Shown: in pieces, positions 8,201-16,683 of the stretch
How positions within the stretch are numbered: position 1 is the stretch's first letter
Layout of the letters: the number at the start of each line of letters is the position of its first letter
Assembly (NCBI RefSeq): GCF_004342285.1
Contig: NZ_SMCV01000013.1
Coordinates: 1-64,000, forward strand
Length of the DNA: 64,000 nucleotides
Direction: 5' to 3'
DNA from: Klebsiella sp. BIGb0138
GTDB taxonomy: Bacteria; Pseudomonadota; Gammaproteobacteria; Enterobacterales; Enterobacteriaceae
Notes under the pieces: generated by a model
What the model was told of the DNA's origin: nothing
Databases searched by the model: none
Seen by the model: the letters and a program-made list of their open reading frames with translations, nothing else
Made by a program: the position numbers and the translations under genes

Positions 8201-9679
8201 TTAAAGTTTGAACTGGATAAGACCGGCCAGCACACGCAGCTGATTAACCAGGTTCGGGTGGCAGATGAAGTTCAGACGGTCTTTGTCGGCACCGTCGAGA
8301 TACACATCCAGCGTGTCTTTATAGTCGTCGAAGTCCTCAACCAGACCCGCCGGGATCAGCTCAGTCAGCGCGATATCCAGCAGCTCGGCGCGGGCAATCT
8401 TCGGCGCCATCACCGGCTGACCCGGATCGAGCAGGTCAAGCACATCATCCCCGGCCAGCTTGTGACGCGGATATCGGTTACTGAAGCGGTTTTTGATGAC
8501 GTAGCGAATACGCCCCAGCGTGGCCGGAGACTGCACGTTAAGGTACGACGTATCGGCGTCACCGTACTGATTGACACGGTACATCGTGATTTCGCGCTCG
8601 ATGCAGACATTCCCGCCCGCGTCGACGTTATGGGTGGCGATGCCGTCATGCAGCAGCAGGTTGCGTTCCGGCATATCCCAGCGCACATCCTTCGCCGGAG
8701 GGAGGATACCTGGCAGCACCAGTGTCTGCAGCGGTCGGGCCGGATCGTTCGCAAGATAGTACGCCGCGATGCCGCCGTAGGATGCCGCCCACAGCCAGTG
8801 CGGTTGCGGTGCGATGTTGGTTCCGAGACAGGAGATGAGCCAGTCGTTGCGGGTTTCACCAAAGGTTCCCGACTCGGCATGAGTGCCCCGGAGCGCCGTC
8901 CAGAGCTGCGCCTCTATCATCTGGAGCGGACCCCAGCGTTCGAGCAGCTCATCCCGGATGGCGTTCAGGCTCTGCATGTCGTTATACGGGAACACGATAT
9001 CGGTGTACCAGTCATCGCCCAGCGCCGCGACGACAGCCGCAATATCCGGGGTGCCGGTGCCGCCGGTGAACGCAGTCACAGCCACCGCAACGCCTGCCGG
9101 TGTCTGCTCGCCGGGGTAGTAGTTGAGACGAACGTCCATCGCATTGCCGGTCACGCCTTTCCAGTTGGTGGTCAGAGTGACTGACGTTGTTGATGCAGCT
9201 TTCAGCGCGGCGATGACCTGCGTGTCCGGGAGTTTATTCACGGCGGCGATAATGGCTGTAGCGATAGTATCGGCGGTATCGTCAGCACTGACACCCACCT
9301 GCACCGAGACACCGTTCACCAACAGGGCCAGAGTACCTGCAGCGGTGGCCGGGCCGGTAATGGCCAGCTCTGCTTTTGCGGCAGCACCGGCAGCGATATC
9401 AGCCAGGCCCATCGCCCACACTTCGGTATAGCTGTTGGCCTTACGCAGGGTTTTGAGCATCCCGGCCAGCATGGAGCCTTTGCCGTAGAGCTGGTCAGCG
9501 GTGCCGTCGCTGGTGATGCGGTTTGACGTCAGAGCCGTTGCTGTACCGGTCGCGCTTTGCTGGCCGATCACAATAATTTTGCGGGACTGCGCCGGGGCGC
9601 TGTCGAGTGCCTGGGAGTTATCGATATCGATAATAACCAGCGGGACACGAAAATCATCAGGGATATTGCCTAGTGACAT
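8201..9679 (-). CDS. Contractile tail sheath protein (Mu gpL / gp39-like)
   Basis: This 492-aa protein starts at ATG 9679 (MSLGNIPDDFRVPLVIIDID), which has an AGAAG-type ribosome site; the frame is open further upstream but the extension has no support. Sequences such as KANSYTEVWAMGLADIAAG, VNQYGDADTSYLNVQSPATL and the C-terminal RLNFICHPNLVNQLRVLAG match Mu-type sheath proteins. The presence of a sheath establishes a myovirus tail. It lies 1 base from the DUF2635 gene. Confidence 0.92.
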   Translation of the reverse strand: MSLGNIPDDFRVPLVIIDIDNSQALDSAPAQSRKIIVIGQQSATGTATALTSNRITSDGTADQLYGKGSMLAGMLKTLRKANSYTEVWAMGLADIAAGAAAKAELAITGPATAAGTLALLVNGVSVQVGVSADDTADTIATAIIAAVNKLPDTQVIAALKAASTTSVTLTTNWKGVTGNAMDVRLNYYPGEQTPAGVAVAVTAFTGGTGTPDIAAVVAALGDDWYTDIVFPYNDMQSLNAIRDELLERWGPLQMIEAQLWTALRGTHAESGTFGETRNDWLISCLGTNIAPQPHWLWAASYGGIAAYYLANDPARPLQTLVLPGILPPAKDVRWDMPERNLLLHDGIATHNVDAGGNVCIEREITMYRVNQYGDADTSYLNVQSPATLGRIRYVIKNRFSNRYPRHKLAGDDVLDLLDPGQPVMAPKIARAELLDIALTELIPAGLVEDFDDYKDTLDVYLDGADKDRLNFICHPNLVNQLRVLAGLIQFKL

Positions 9680-9680
9680 A

Positions 9681-9869
9681 TCACTTCTCCTTAACTGCAC
9701 GGGTCTGAGGGGAGGTAGCCGGAATATCAGCGATGATCACATCGCCTTCGGCTGCACGACGGTGCCACCATGCACTCATGAGGAGCGCTTCCCCTTTGGG
9801 GTTCAGGTGCTCGCCGCCGGGTTTACGCACCTTCAGGCCCTCGCGGGCGGGCTTAATCTGTTTTTTCAT
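9681..9869 (-). CDS. Mu gp38-like small protein (DUF2635)
   Basis: This 62-aa protein starts MKKQIKPAREGLKVRKPGGE. The KVRKPGG...LNPKGE and Trp-rich SAWWHRR motifs are characteristic of DUF2635, which precedes the sheath gene in Mu-like phages. The function is unknown; the position suggests a head-tail joining or tail assembly role. Confidence 0.82.
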   Translation of the reverse strand: MKKQIKPAREGLKVRKPGGEHLNPKGEALLMSAWWHRRAAEGDVIIADIPATSPQTRAVKEK

Positions 9870-9871
9870 CG

Positions 9872-10483
9872 TTACGGCTCTCTTACGTTAATAACGCCTT
9901 TAATGGGGTCGGTGCCGTCGCTGACCTGCAGCGTGGCCCCCAGTCGCAGGAAGTCCGGGAGGGTGGCAAGGTCGATTTCATCATCCAGGCGGAACTCCTG
10001 TTCCCACGTCACGGCCCACATGGTCAGCCCCAGATCGTTCAGCCCGCCGGAATAGATATTGTCGGCGCTGACGGAGGTGGCCAGACGCTCAGCTTTCATC
10101 CCGTTAGCGGCTCCGCGCTGGACAATACGGCGCACCAGCTTCCCGACCAGCACCTCGCAGCGGGTATCGCGCGTATAGCCCCATGCATCGGTGGCCATGA
10201 CATACGCCGCCCAGGTGATATCGCCGACGGTGCCGCCTGCCTGAGCGCGGACATTGCGCACGCGGAGTGCGGCCAGACGGATGCAACCATCACGATCCGT
10301 CAGGTAGGTTTTGACCTCTACCGGGGTGCTGAACTGGCCGATGTGGCGCTCGATAACACTGACGCGGTCAGGCTTGTTTTGCTGAGGTTCGTTCAGCAGC
10401 TCCGGTTTCAGCCACGCCACAATGTTCTCAGCGGCGGAGACCGTGGAGCCGGTGGTCAACAAGGATGGACGTTCGTTAGTCAC
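9872..10483 (-). CDS. Mu gp37-like tail protein (DUF1834)
   Basis: This 203-aa protein lies between the gpG-like and DUF2635 genes. It has the IAALRVRNVRAQ... and GLTMWAVTWEQEFRLDD features of DUF1834/gp37, thought to be a tail terminator or head-tail connector in Mu-like phages. It overlaps the stop of the gpG-like gene by 4 bases. The family assignment is by resemblance and synteny. Confidence 0.83.
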   Translation of the reverse strand: MTNERPSLLTTGSTVSAAENIVAWLKPELLNEPQQNKPDRVSVIERHIGQFSTPVEVKTYLTDRDGCIRLAALRVRNVRAQAGGTVGDITWAAYVMATDAWGYTRDTRCEVLVGKLVRRIVQRGAANGMKAERLATSVSADNIYSGGLNDLGLTMWAVTWEQEFRLDDEIDLATLPDFLRLGATLQVSDGTDPIKGVINVREP

Positions 10484-11022
10484 GGTAATACCTCTTTCCA
10501 GAAGTCGCCGATGACGTGCATCAGCTCATCACTGTTTGCGGTGGACAGCCCGAGATACTCGCGCTGTGGAATATCCATCATGCGATTATGGGAGCCGACG
10601 GTCTGCCAGACCGGATGCTTCAGCGCCCGGCCAAACGCCTGATGAATGAGACGCTTATGAGCGCTGACCGGGACGCTGCCTGCAAAGCCGTCCTGATGAA
10701 CGCCGCTGTAGCTGAGCGGCGAACCCACACGAACGCGGCCACGCTCGACGATGTACTGGATGCTGTCGAGCAGATCGCCATTCCCCTGCAGCAGGCTCTG
10801 ATTCCCGCTGCGGGTCTTGCGGTAACCTTCGGACCATTCCTCCCAGCGCTCGCCAGCCGGTGAGGTTTTCTCGTCGCTGATGCGGCGGCGGGTCTGCGAT
10901 TCAACGACAGCGCCGATACTCTCCAGCAGTTCCTGCTGCAGCGAGCTGTCAGAGAGTTTCTCGATGGCCAGTCGCATCTGCTGCAGCTTCTCAGCGCCGA
11001 TAACCTCAACCGAAATCCCCAT
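10480..11022 (-). CDS. Phage virion morphogenesis protein (Mu gpG-like)
   Basis: This 180-aa protein starts at ATG 11022 (MGISVEVIGAEKLQQMRLAI), overlapping the DUF1320 stop; the preceding GTG is less likely. The pattern RRRISDEKTSPAGERWEEWS...TRSGNQSLLQGNGDLLDSI and the later YSGVHQDGF...PQREYLGLS is typical of the virion morphogenesis family (Mu gpG, P2 gpS), which acts in tail completion or head-tail joining. In Mu gpG lies next to the F-like head gene; here it has moved downstream behind gp36, as in several other Mu-like phages. Confidence 0.87.
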   Translation of the reverse strand: MGISVEVIGAEKLQQMRLAIEKLSDSSLQQELLESIGAVVESQTRRRISDEKTSPAGERWEEWSEGYRKTRSGNQSLLQGNGDLLDSIQYIVERGRVRVGSPLSYSGVHQDGFAGSVPVSAHKRLIHQAFGRALKHPVWQTVGSHNRMMDIPQREYLGLSTANSDELMHVIGDFWKEVLP

Positions 11023-11462
11023 CACAACACCCCTTTGAGGTTGTTACGGGTGAACAGGCGTTTGTTATCGGAGACAACAATCATCCTGCCGTTATCGGTC
11101 TCCGGGGCTGGCGTGTCGGTCGGCAGGCCGAGGTCACGGGTGCCGTTCGCCATCTCTTTCAGGGTCTGGATCGCGCTGTCGTAGCGTTTCTGAATCAGGT
11201 CAGTGATCTGATTGTCACGCTCGGACAGCCAGTAAATGGCGATGGATACGGCTACCCGGTGCAGCGGGCGCGGAACGGTGGTGATGTTCAGCGGCAGCTG
11301 ATAACGCTTTGACAGAAACGAGTTGATCTCCGCGTCGGCATCCTCGATGGCCGTGGCTATCTTCGTCTCGTCGAGCTGGTTAGTCGCTTTGTCGATGGCC
11401 ATAGTCCAGACCAGCGACCCGTCCGCAGCCAGCAGGTCATCACGGGTAACGTAAATTCCCAT
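11022..11462 (-). CDS. Mu gp36-like protein (DUF1320), head-tail connector
   Basis: This 146-aa protein starts MGIYVTRDDLLAADG. Features are DETKIATAIEDADAEINSFLSKRYQLPL and AVSIAIYWLSERD, the core of DUF1320. Such proteins resemble gp6-type connectors that sit between portal and tail. It begins at the exact end of the gp35-like gene (ATGG shared) and overlaps the gpG-like start. Confidence 0.87.
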   Translation of the reverse strand: MGIYVTRDDLLAADGSLVWTMAIDKATNQLDETKIATAIEDADAEINSFLSKRYQLPLNITTVPRPLHRVAVSIAIYWLSERDNQITDLIQKRYDSAIQTLKEMANGTRDLGLPTDTPAPETDNGRMIVVSDNKRLFTRNNLKGVL

Positions 11463-12091
11463 CAGTCTTTCTCCGCCACCTGCAGAACCGGCACTATCGC
11501 CACCACCAGATGAGGCTCAGCTTTCAGGCGTTCGGCGGTTTCATGGCTGATGAAACATTCCACCACCACATCACCCTCCAGCGCATTGGCCTCGTTATCG
11601 CCATCGGGGTCGTCGCTGACAAACACATGGACGGGCTCGCGCGGCCAGAAGCGACCGCAGCGCCAGAACCCACGCTCAGACCGGGCACGAACCTCCAGCA
11701 CCACAACATCGTCGGTAGCAGGATTGGGTGTAATGTTCATGCTGAGAGGCGATAAATCAGCACCTGAAGCCAGCCCTTCTGCAGTTAGCGCAGACCGCAT
11801 TTCGCCCTGACTGGTATTCAGAGATTCTGTCTGTAGCTGGGTTGCTACGATAAGATTCTCACTGCCGTCACCGGCGGCCAGACCTTCAGGCGTCAGTGAT
11901 TCATCGGCTTCACCCAGGGTTACACGGATGGGGGACGCACCCACCGCAACGTAATGCCCTGGCAATGTGACTGACCGTTCAGCTCCCGGCAGGTCAAATG
12001 CATCAGTCTGTGCCACTTCCTGCGCTGAAACCTTGCCAGCGCGACCTTTAGTGCTTTGCTTACCCGCTGTTTTTTCTTTCGTTCCACTCAC
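11462..12091 (-). CDS. Mu gp35-like / HI1506-type head protein
   Basis: This 209-aa protein follows the major head gene. The C-terminal half (SERGFWRCGRFWPREPVHVF ... ISHETAERLKAEPHLVVA) is the conserved domain found in the protein after the head subunit in FluMu and Mu (gp35). The N-terminus is Lys/Thr-rich and probably disordered, and there is an imperfect internal repeat (LTPEGLAAGDGS and LTAEGLASGADLS) 35 residues apart, possibly from a small duplication. A role as head decoration protein is inference. Confidence 0.75.
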   Translation of the reverse strand: MSGTKEKTAGKQSTKGRAGKVSAQEVAQTDAFDLPGAERSVTLPGHYVAVGASPIRVTLGEADESLTPEGLAAGDGSENLIVATQLQTESLNTSQGEMRSALTAEGLASGADLSPLSMNITPNPATDDVVVLEVRARSERGFWRCGRFWPREPVHVFVSDDPDGDNEANALEGDVVVECFISHETAERLKAEPHLVVAIVPVLQVAEKD

Positions 12092-12166
12092 TGTTCCATC
12101 CTCTTTAAAGGTGGGTCACAGCGGGTTTAAAGCCCGCTGTAACGGTATTAAAACGGAGACTGACTA

Positions 12167-13069
12167 TTACGCCGGGGTGGTGATGAACGGGCTGTCGACG
12201 ATTTCCACATCCTTGTAATAGATGTTGGAATTACCGCCATCGACCAGCATCGCGTCGATGATCTTCTTCGCTGCTGCGCGGTTGTTCGGACCGACGACCA
12301 GCGTGGTCGGGCGGATACCCAGCGGGTTACCGGAATCACGTTTCATCCCCTGCAGAACCTTCACCGCCGCCTCATAGTTGGCGACAGTCAGTGGTGCGCG
12401 GGACCCGCAGGCGGTTTGCCAGAAGCCAAAACCGACGTTGCAGCGGCCATCCACGCCATACAGGAACTCATTGTTCTTGAAGGTGTGGTCATTGCTGAGG
12501 TCATCCAGTGCCTGGAAATTGAAGGGACGGCGGTTCTGATAAAGGATCGGCTTGAGTACCTGGCTCTCATCAATCAGGAACCACGGCTCGCCGGTGTCGG
12601 TCGCGATATCGCCTACAACGTTGCTGTAGGTGCCGCCCGCCATCGGATGGTCAGTATCAAAGAAGTTCTGGCCGTCAAAGCACAGGGTTTTGAAACCGGC
12701 AACCAGTAGCGGGAAGCTCAGCGTATCCGGGAACTCGGCGACCTGCTGACCGAATGCCTGCGCAATCACGCTGTACTGACCAATCTGGTCGTCTTCGATA
12801 TTTTCACGCTTGACCTTGATCGAGTTTTCCCAGGTTTTGTTGAAGATGGTGTAGCCGTACTGAGACAACTGCGCGAACTGGCGGGCGCTGACCCACTCTT
12901 TGATGGTCGGCAGGTCCGAGAGCCAGCCATACGTATTGGATGCAGAGCCGCTCGGCACTTCAGTAGCGATGCGCAGGTACTGCGACTTGACGCCCGCAAG
13001 ACCTTTGGTAAAGGCGGCGCTCAGGGACGTTGAGAGCGCGTGCAGAATTTCAGCTGACGGTGCTGGCAT
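12167..13069 (-). CDS. Major head subunit (Mu gpT-like)
   Basis: This 300-aa protein starts MPAPSAEILHALSTSLSAAF. The segments YLRIATEVPSGSASNTYGWL, IGQYSVIAQAFGQQVAEFPD and FFDTDHPMAGGTYSN are typical of Mu gpT, the capsid protein. It follows the protease/scaffold gene by 2 bases. A 75-base gap separates it from the gp35-like gene and could hold a processing or attenuation site, as often seen after highly expressed capsid genes. Confidence 0.92.
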   Translation of the reverse strand: MPAPSAEILHALSTSLSAAFTKGLAGVKSQYLRIATEVPSGSASNTYGWLSDLPTIKEWVSARQFAQLSQYGYTIFNKTWENSIKVKRENIEDDQIGQYSVIAQAFGQQVAEFPDTLSFPLLVAGFKTLCFDGQNFFDTDHPMAGGTYSNVVGDIATDTGEPWFLIDESQVLKPILYQNRRPFNFQALDDLSNDHTFKNNEFLYGVDGRCNVGFGFWQTACGSRAPLTVANYEAAVKVLQGMKRDSGNPLGIRPTTLVVGPNNRAAAKKIIDAMLVDGGNSNIYYKDVEIVDSPFITTPA

Positions 13070-13071
13070 TG

Positions 13072-14043
13072 TTATTGCTCCTGTTTCGGTTTAGCGGCGA
13101 GAAACTCTTCCTGCGAAATACCCATGCTGCGGCACATCGCCAGCTCAGTTTCGTTAAGCGTGGTCTGCTGACCGTTGTTCTCTTTGCCTTTGGACGGGTC
13201 CAGATTAACCAGTGGCTGCGCAGTTTTTACGAACGCTTCAAACTTCTGGCGACCATCTTCAGTGCGGCAAAGGGCCAGGTACATATCGCGGTTAGCGGGC
13301 GCGACTTTCCCGGCGGTCACGGCATCATCAACCAGCGCGGTAGCCGTTTTCTCATCCAGCGTCTTCAGGCGGTCCTCTGCTGTCTGAGCGCGGTTCAGCG
13401 CCAACTGGTACGTCTCCTGCGGAATAAACTTCGACAGGTCCGGGTTTTGAGCACGGTTCAGCGCAAGCGATTCACTGTTTTTGATGGTCTGGATAGCTGA
13501 TACAGCGTCATCAATCGACGCAGTTGCAGCCAGTCCCAGCACCGTGGCAATTTGCACAGGTACAGTCATGGTGTTCTCCGAGTTAAGTGCGGGTAAATAC
13601 AGGTTGGGTTTGTTGGTCAGGCCAGCGCTGGACAGATGCGAGACCTGACCGGTAGGGAAATGACGGAAAGCCGGGCTGTAATAGCGGTACTTCTTACCGC
13701 GAACGAGCGCTTCGCCGTCAGGCGTCCACTCGATATGACCGTCAATGCTGCCGTCAGCGTTGACGCGCATGGCATCAATCCAGGCATAGGCCGGAGCTTC
13801 TTCACCTTTAGGGCCAAGCAGTTCGGTGGAATGCTCGGCATCAAACGGCAACGTCGGGTAACGAAAGGACGTGGCAATGAAGGCCTGCGGATTGTCGTTT
13901 ACCCAGGAACGGCCATCCCGGCCAGTGAATGTACCCGCAGGGATCATCGGCAACCATTCCGGCAGCGGCATGCTGGCATCCGACAGGTCGGGAAGCTCAA
14001 AGCACAGGGCCAGAAATTCGAGTTGTGTTGCAGGCTTTGGCAT
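13072..14043 (-). CDS. Phage head maturation protease / scaffold (Mu gpI-like)
   Basis: This 323-aa protein starts MPKPATQLEFLALCFELPD. The N-terminal half carries the Mu I protease signature: AGTFTGRDGRSWVNDNP, then DAEHSTELLGPKGEEAPAYA with the likely catalytic His, and the SSAGLTNKPN motif. The C-terminal half is charged and helical, as in the overlapping scaffold Z of Mu. It would cleave itself and the scaffold during capsid maturation. An internal start making a Z-like scaffold is possible at MTVPVQIATV around residue 160; this is inference. Confidence 0.9.
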   Translation of the reverse strand: MPKPATQLEFLALCFELPDLSDASMPLPEWLPMIPAGTFTGRDGRSWVNDNPQAFIATSFRYPTLPFDAEHSTELLGPKGEEAPAYAWIDAMRVNADGSIDGHIEWTPDGEALVRGKKYRYYSPAFRHFPTGQVSHLSSAGLTNKPNLYLPALNSENTMTVPVQIATVLGLAATASIDDAVSAIQTIKNSESLALNRAQNPDLSKFIPQETYQLALNRAQTAEDRLKTLDEKTATALVDDAVTAGKVAPANRDMYLALCRTEDGRQKFEAFVKTAQPLVNLDPSKGKENNGQQTTLNETELAMCRSMGISQEEFLAAKPKQEQ

Positions 14044-14276
14044 GGTGCTGTCCGTCGTTAAAGGTAACTGACGGACAGTGTCGGCGATGCGGGAGAAGAA
14101 AGTAGATTAACCGCTTTCCCTGTATATAAAGGAAGAGTTGCGGGAAACGCAGCGGGGAACCGCGTTCAAACCCCGTTCAAAAACGCCGTGGCGCGTTTAA
14201 GAATTTTTCAGCGAATCATCGTACCATAAATGCCGGTAAAGTCCCTGAGCGCGTTTGAGGCGGATTACCGCCTTGT
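14044..14276. other. 233-base non-coding gap inside the head operon
   Basis: This is the longest gap in the structural operon. Read on the minus strand it begins with a small hairpin (AGGCGG-TAAT-CCGCCT) right after the F-like gene stop. It contains repeated TTGAACG-type words and an AT-rich TTTATATACA stretch that could be a -10 element for a promoter serving protease and capsid genes. No convincing -35 element or ORF with a ribosome site was found. In Mu, gpG sits about here; in this phage it lies elsewhere, so the gap may be a scar of rearrangement. Confidence 0.4.
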
Positions 14277-15119
14277 TTAGTTATCACTGTCGAAGGCGCT
14301 CTGCTTCGCGGCCAGCTGGCGCTCAAGTTCGGCCTGACGGCGCATGCCGGGGTTGTAGTCCCAGCCCGGATCAATCCCCTCCGGCACCATCTCCTCTTCG
14401 CCGGTGCGCTTGTTAACCCACTTCACCCGTTTGACGGGCGGGGCTTCGGTACGGACCGGTACGGTCTGGCGGATAACGTGGCCGGTAGGCTGGCCGTTGT
14501 CGTCGAGCTGCTGCACGTTGCGCGGGACGCCATTTTTCAGCAACTGATCGTACTCATATTTGCTGACCTGACGGAGCATACATTTACAGCCCCAGCCGTT
14601 GGGGCAGAAATGAGTCAGCCAGAACGGGGCGTCAACGGGCAAACAGAGGTCAGCCCATTTCAGGTGCTCGGCGCGGTGCTCGCGTGACGGACCCAGCGTA
14701 TAGAGCAGATAGGGCATCGCGCGCTTAGTGCGCTGGATGCGGTCCCACTGACCGGCGCTGCGGGCAGTACGCATGTTGGTATCGTAGATGGTACGCAGAC
14801 GACGATCGCTGCCGAGCTGCACCGGCTTTGTCTCACCTGTCAGCGGGTCATCCATCAGCTGCTGACCCCACCATCCACGCTTCACCAGCAGGGGCTTCAG
14901 CACCTCGCGGAATTCGGCGAACGACTGGCCGCTGCCCATTGCGTCTTCGACCAATGCTTTGACGTCAGAGAGCAGATCGAGCTGCGTCATCTTCGCCACA
15001 GTGAAACCGATGCTGTGCTCCTGCTTCCACACATCACGGTAATCGAAGCCCGGCGCCAGCTTTTTCGACTTCAGCCAGGCCAGCGCCTCTTTGGGGATAA
15101 TATCGGGAGCCTTAGCCAT
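14277..15119 (-). CDS. Head morphogenesis protein (Mu gpF / gp30-like)
   Basis: This 280-aa protein starts at ATG 15119 (MAKAPDIIPKEALAWLKSKK), which has a GGGAG site 9 bases upstream; the ATG at 15128 is too close to that site. The SPP1 gp7/Mu F-type core is visible: RRLRTIYDTNMRTARSAGQW, then PSREHRAEHLKWADLCLP and HFCPNGWGCKCML with a Cys cluster. It is a minor head protein needed for capsid assembly and probably DNA ejection. It overlaps the portal gene stop. Confidence 0.9.
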   Translation of the reverse strand: MAKAPDIIPKEALAWLKSKKLAPGFDYRDVWKQEHSIGFTVAKMTQLDLLSDVKALVEDAMGSGQSFAEFREVLKPLLVKRGWWGQQLMDDPLTGETKPVQLGSDRRLRTIYDTNMRTARSAGQWDRIQRTKRAMPYLLYTLGPSREHRAEHLKWADLCLPVDAPFWLTHFCPNGWGCKCMLRQVSKYEYDQLLKNGVPRNVQQLDDNGQPTGHVIRQTVPVRTEAPPVKRVKWVNKRTGEEEMVPEGIDPGWDYNPGMRRQAELERQLAAKQSAFDSDN

Positions 15120-16683
15120 CGTTCGCATCTCCCAGCGTCCGCGCCTTAAAGCTCAACATCGCCAGCTGCTCGACGAACGCGGCTGGCTCCAGCGTCGTCT
15201 GCAGGTCCGGCAGACGTGCCAGAAATTCTTCAAAACTGCCTGCGTCTTTCGCCAGCTGCAGCACCGGACTGGTGAACGCATCACCGGTCAGCTCCCAGTC
15301 TTTCAGCGCCTCGCTGGCCATCACATCAATCTCATCTTCCTGCGAACGGTTGAGCGCAAGCTGCGCACGGTTGAGTGCCGGTGCAGGGCTGAAGGCAGAG
15401 AAGCTGTTAGAGGGTGAGAGTACCGCCGCGCCGTTCTCCGGCTCAGCCAGACCGAACCTGTCCCGGACTTCAGACTCCTGCACCCGCAGACCACGATCTA
15501 CCAGGGGGATAAGCGCATCGACAAAAGCTTTGAGGTCCTCCGGTTCGCTGATTGTCAGCTTCACACGCGGGTACTTTTCCTGCGGCCCATAGTTGAACTG
15601 GATAAACGGGCGTACCAGAAACTCATTTAGAGTGTTCTCCAGTTGACGGGCATCCCAGCGGGCAATATCCATGCGCACCCGGTCATGCACGTCGGCCTGA
15701 GATCGCGAGCTGCCGTCGTCGGTGGTCATGGTCTGCCCCAGTACGGCCTTACTGGTCTGGGCGTCGCACCATTCCGCCATTTCCTTGAACAATGCGCCGC
15801 CACCGTTGCGGCTGGCAGTTTCCTGCATCTCCAGCTGCATACTTTGCGGGATGGCGCAGCCTGCATCCGATGCAATGGAGGCGATAGCATCGATGAGGGT
15901 CCCAATCTGCTCATCGGTGGCATTATTCCCGTACTTACCGACGACGATGGGGAGGCCAAACTTCTCGGCGAACGCCCACCAGTCACGGACGGTAAAGGAC
16001 TTGAGCATATACATCACCGCGACCAGACGGGCCAGACCATTACGCAGCGGCAAACCAGACTTCAGGCGGGGATAATGCATCACATATTTTCCCGGCGTCA
16101 GGGGGATACCGTCTACTGGCTGCTCGTCCGTCAGCAGACGGAACTCACGAAGTGTGTCGCTATCGGGTTTCAGGAACCGCGGGTCAACCCACTCATAATC
16201 ACGCGGCATCCAGCCATCACGGGTACTCCACAGGATTTCGCAGACCCCAACACCTTTACCGAGGCCATCGAGCAGATCAAATAACAGCTCCGGGATTTGC
16301 GGCTGCTCGACAAGATCGCGAACAGCATCAGCCAGCAATACGTCATGCTCATCGTCGCTGGCCGCCTCTACTGCAGGAGGGATACCGGCCACAGTCAGCT
16401 TGCGGGTACGCAGTACGCTTGCGTAGTGTAGGTCACGCTCTTCCATCTCTTCCGCAAGGATGAAGTAGTCCCGTGCGTTTCCCTCGGTCACATTGCGCAG
16501 AACCCCGGCTAATCTCGCCGGGGATAAGGTGCTCGCCACGCTGATGCCCGCAGAGGGCGACCTGACGCTGGCGCTTCTGGCCCGCGCTTCGGGCTGGGTC
16601 ATATCGGTTTCATTAACGGAGACGGTTTCATCGGTTGCCGGGTTAAGCAGGCGTCGGATCGCACCGGAGAGTTTCTTCAGCAT
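15112..16683 (-). CDS. Portal protein (Mu gp29-like, DUF935)
   Basis: This 523-aa protein starts at ATG 16683, behind GAGGA and overlapping the terminase stop (TGATG). The sequence RNVTEGNARDYFILAEEMEERD and TVAGIPPAVEAASDD is the typical beginning of DUF935 portal proteins, followed by GVCEILWSTRDGWMPRDYEW and VLGQTMTTDDGSSRSQADVH. It forms the dodecameric ring through which DNA is packaged. The last 80 residues (FEEFLARLPDLQTTLEPAAF) are also typical of the family. Confidence 0.92.
   Translation of the reverse strand: MLKKLSGAIRRLLNPATDETVSVNETDMTQPEARARSASVRSPSAGISVASTLSPARLAGVLRNVTEGNARDYFILAEEMEERDLHYASVLRTRKLTVAGIPPAVEAASDDEHDVLLADAVRDLVEQPQIPELLFDLLDGLGKGVGVCEILWSTRDGWMPRDYEWVDPRFLKPDSDTLREFRLLTDEQPVDGIPLTPGKYVMHYPRLKSGLPLRNGLARLVAVMYMLKSFTVRDWWAFAEKFGLPIVVGKYGNNATDEQIGTLIDAIASIASDAGCAIPQSMQLEMQETASRNGGGALFKEMAEWCDAQTSKAVLGQTMTTDDGSSRSQADVHDRVRMDIARWDARQLENTLNEFLVRPFIQFNYGPQEKYPRVKLTISEPEDLKAFVDALIPLVDRGLRVQESEVRDRFGLAEPENGAAVLSPSNSFSAFSPAPALNRAQLALNRSQEDEIDVMASEALKDWELTGDAFTSPVLQLAKDAGSFEEFLARLPDLQTTLEPAAFVEQLAMLSFKARTLGDANDG

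Noticed and set aside
8090-9184. Plus-strand ORF of 364 codons opposite the sheath gene
   Set aside because: It is antisense to a recognised structural gene, without a start signal.
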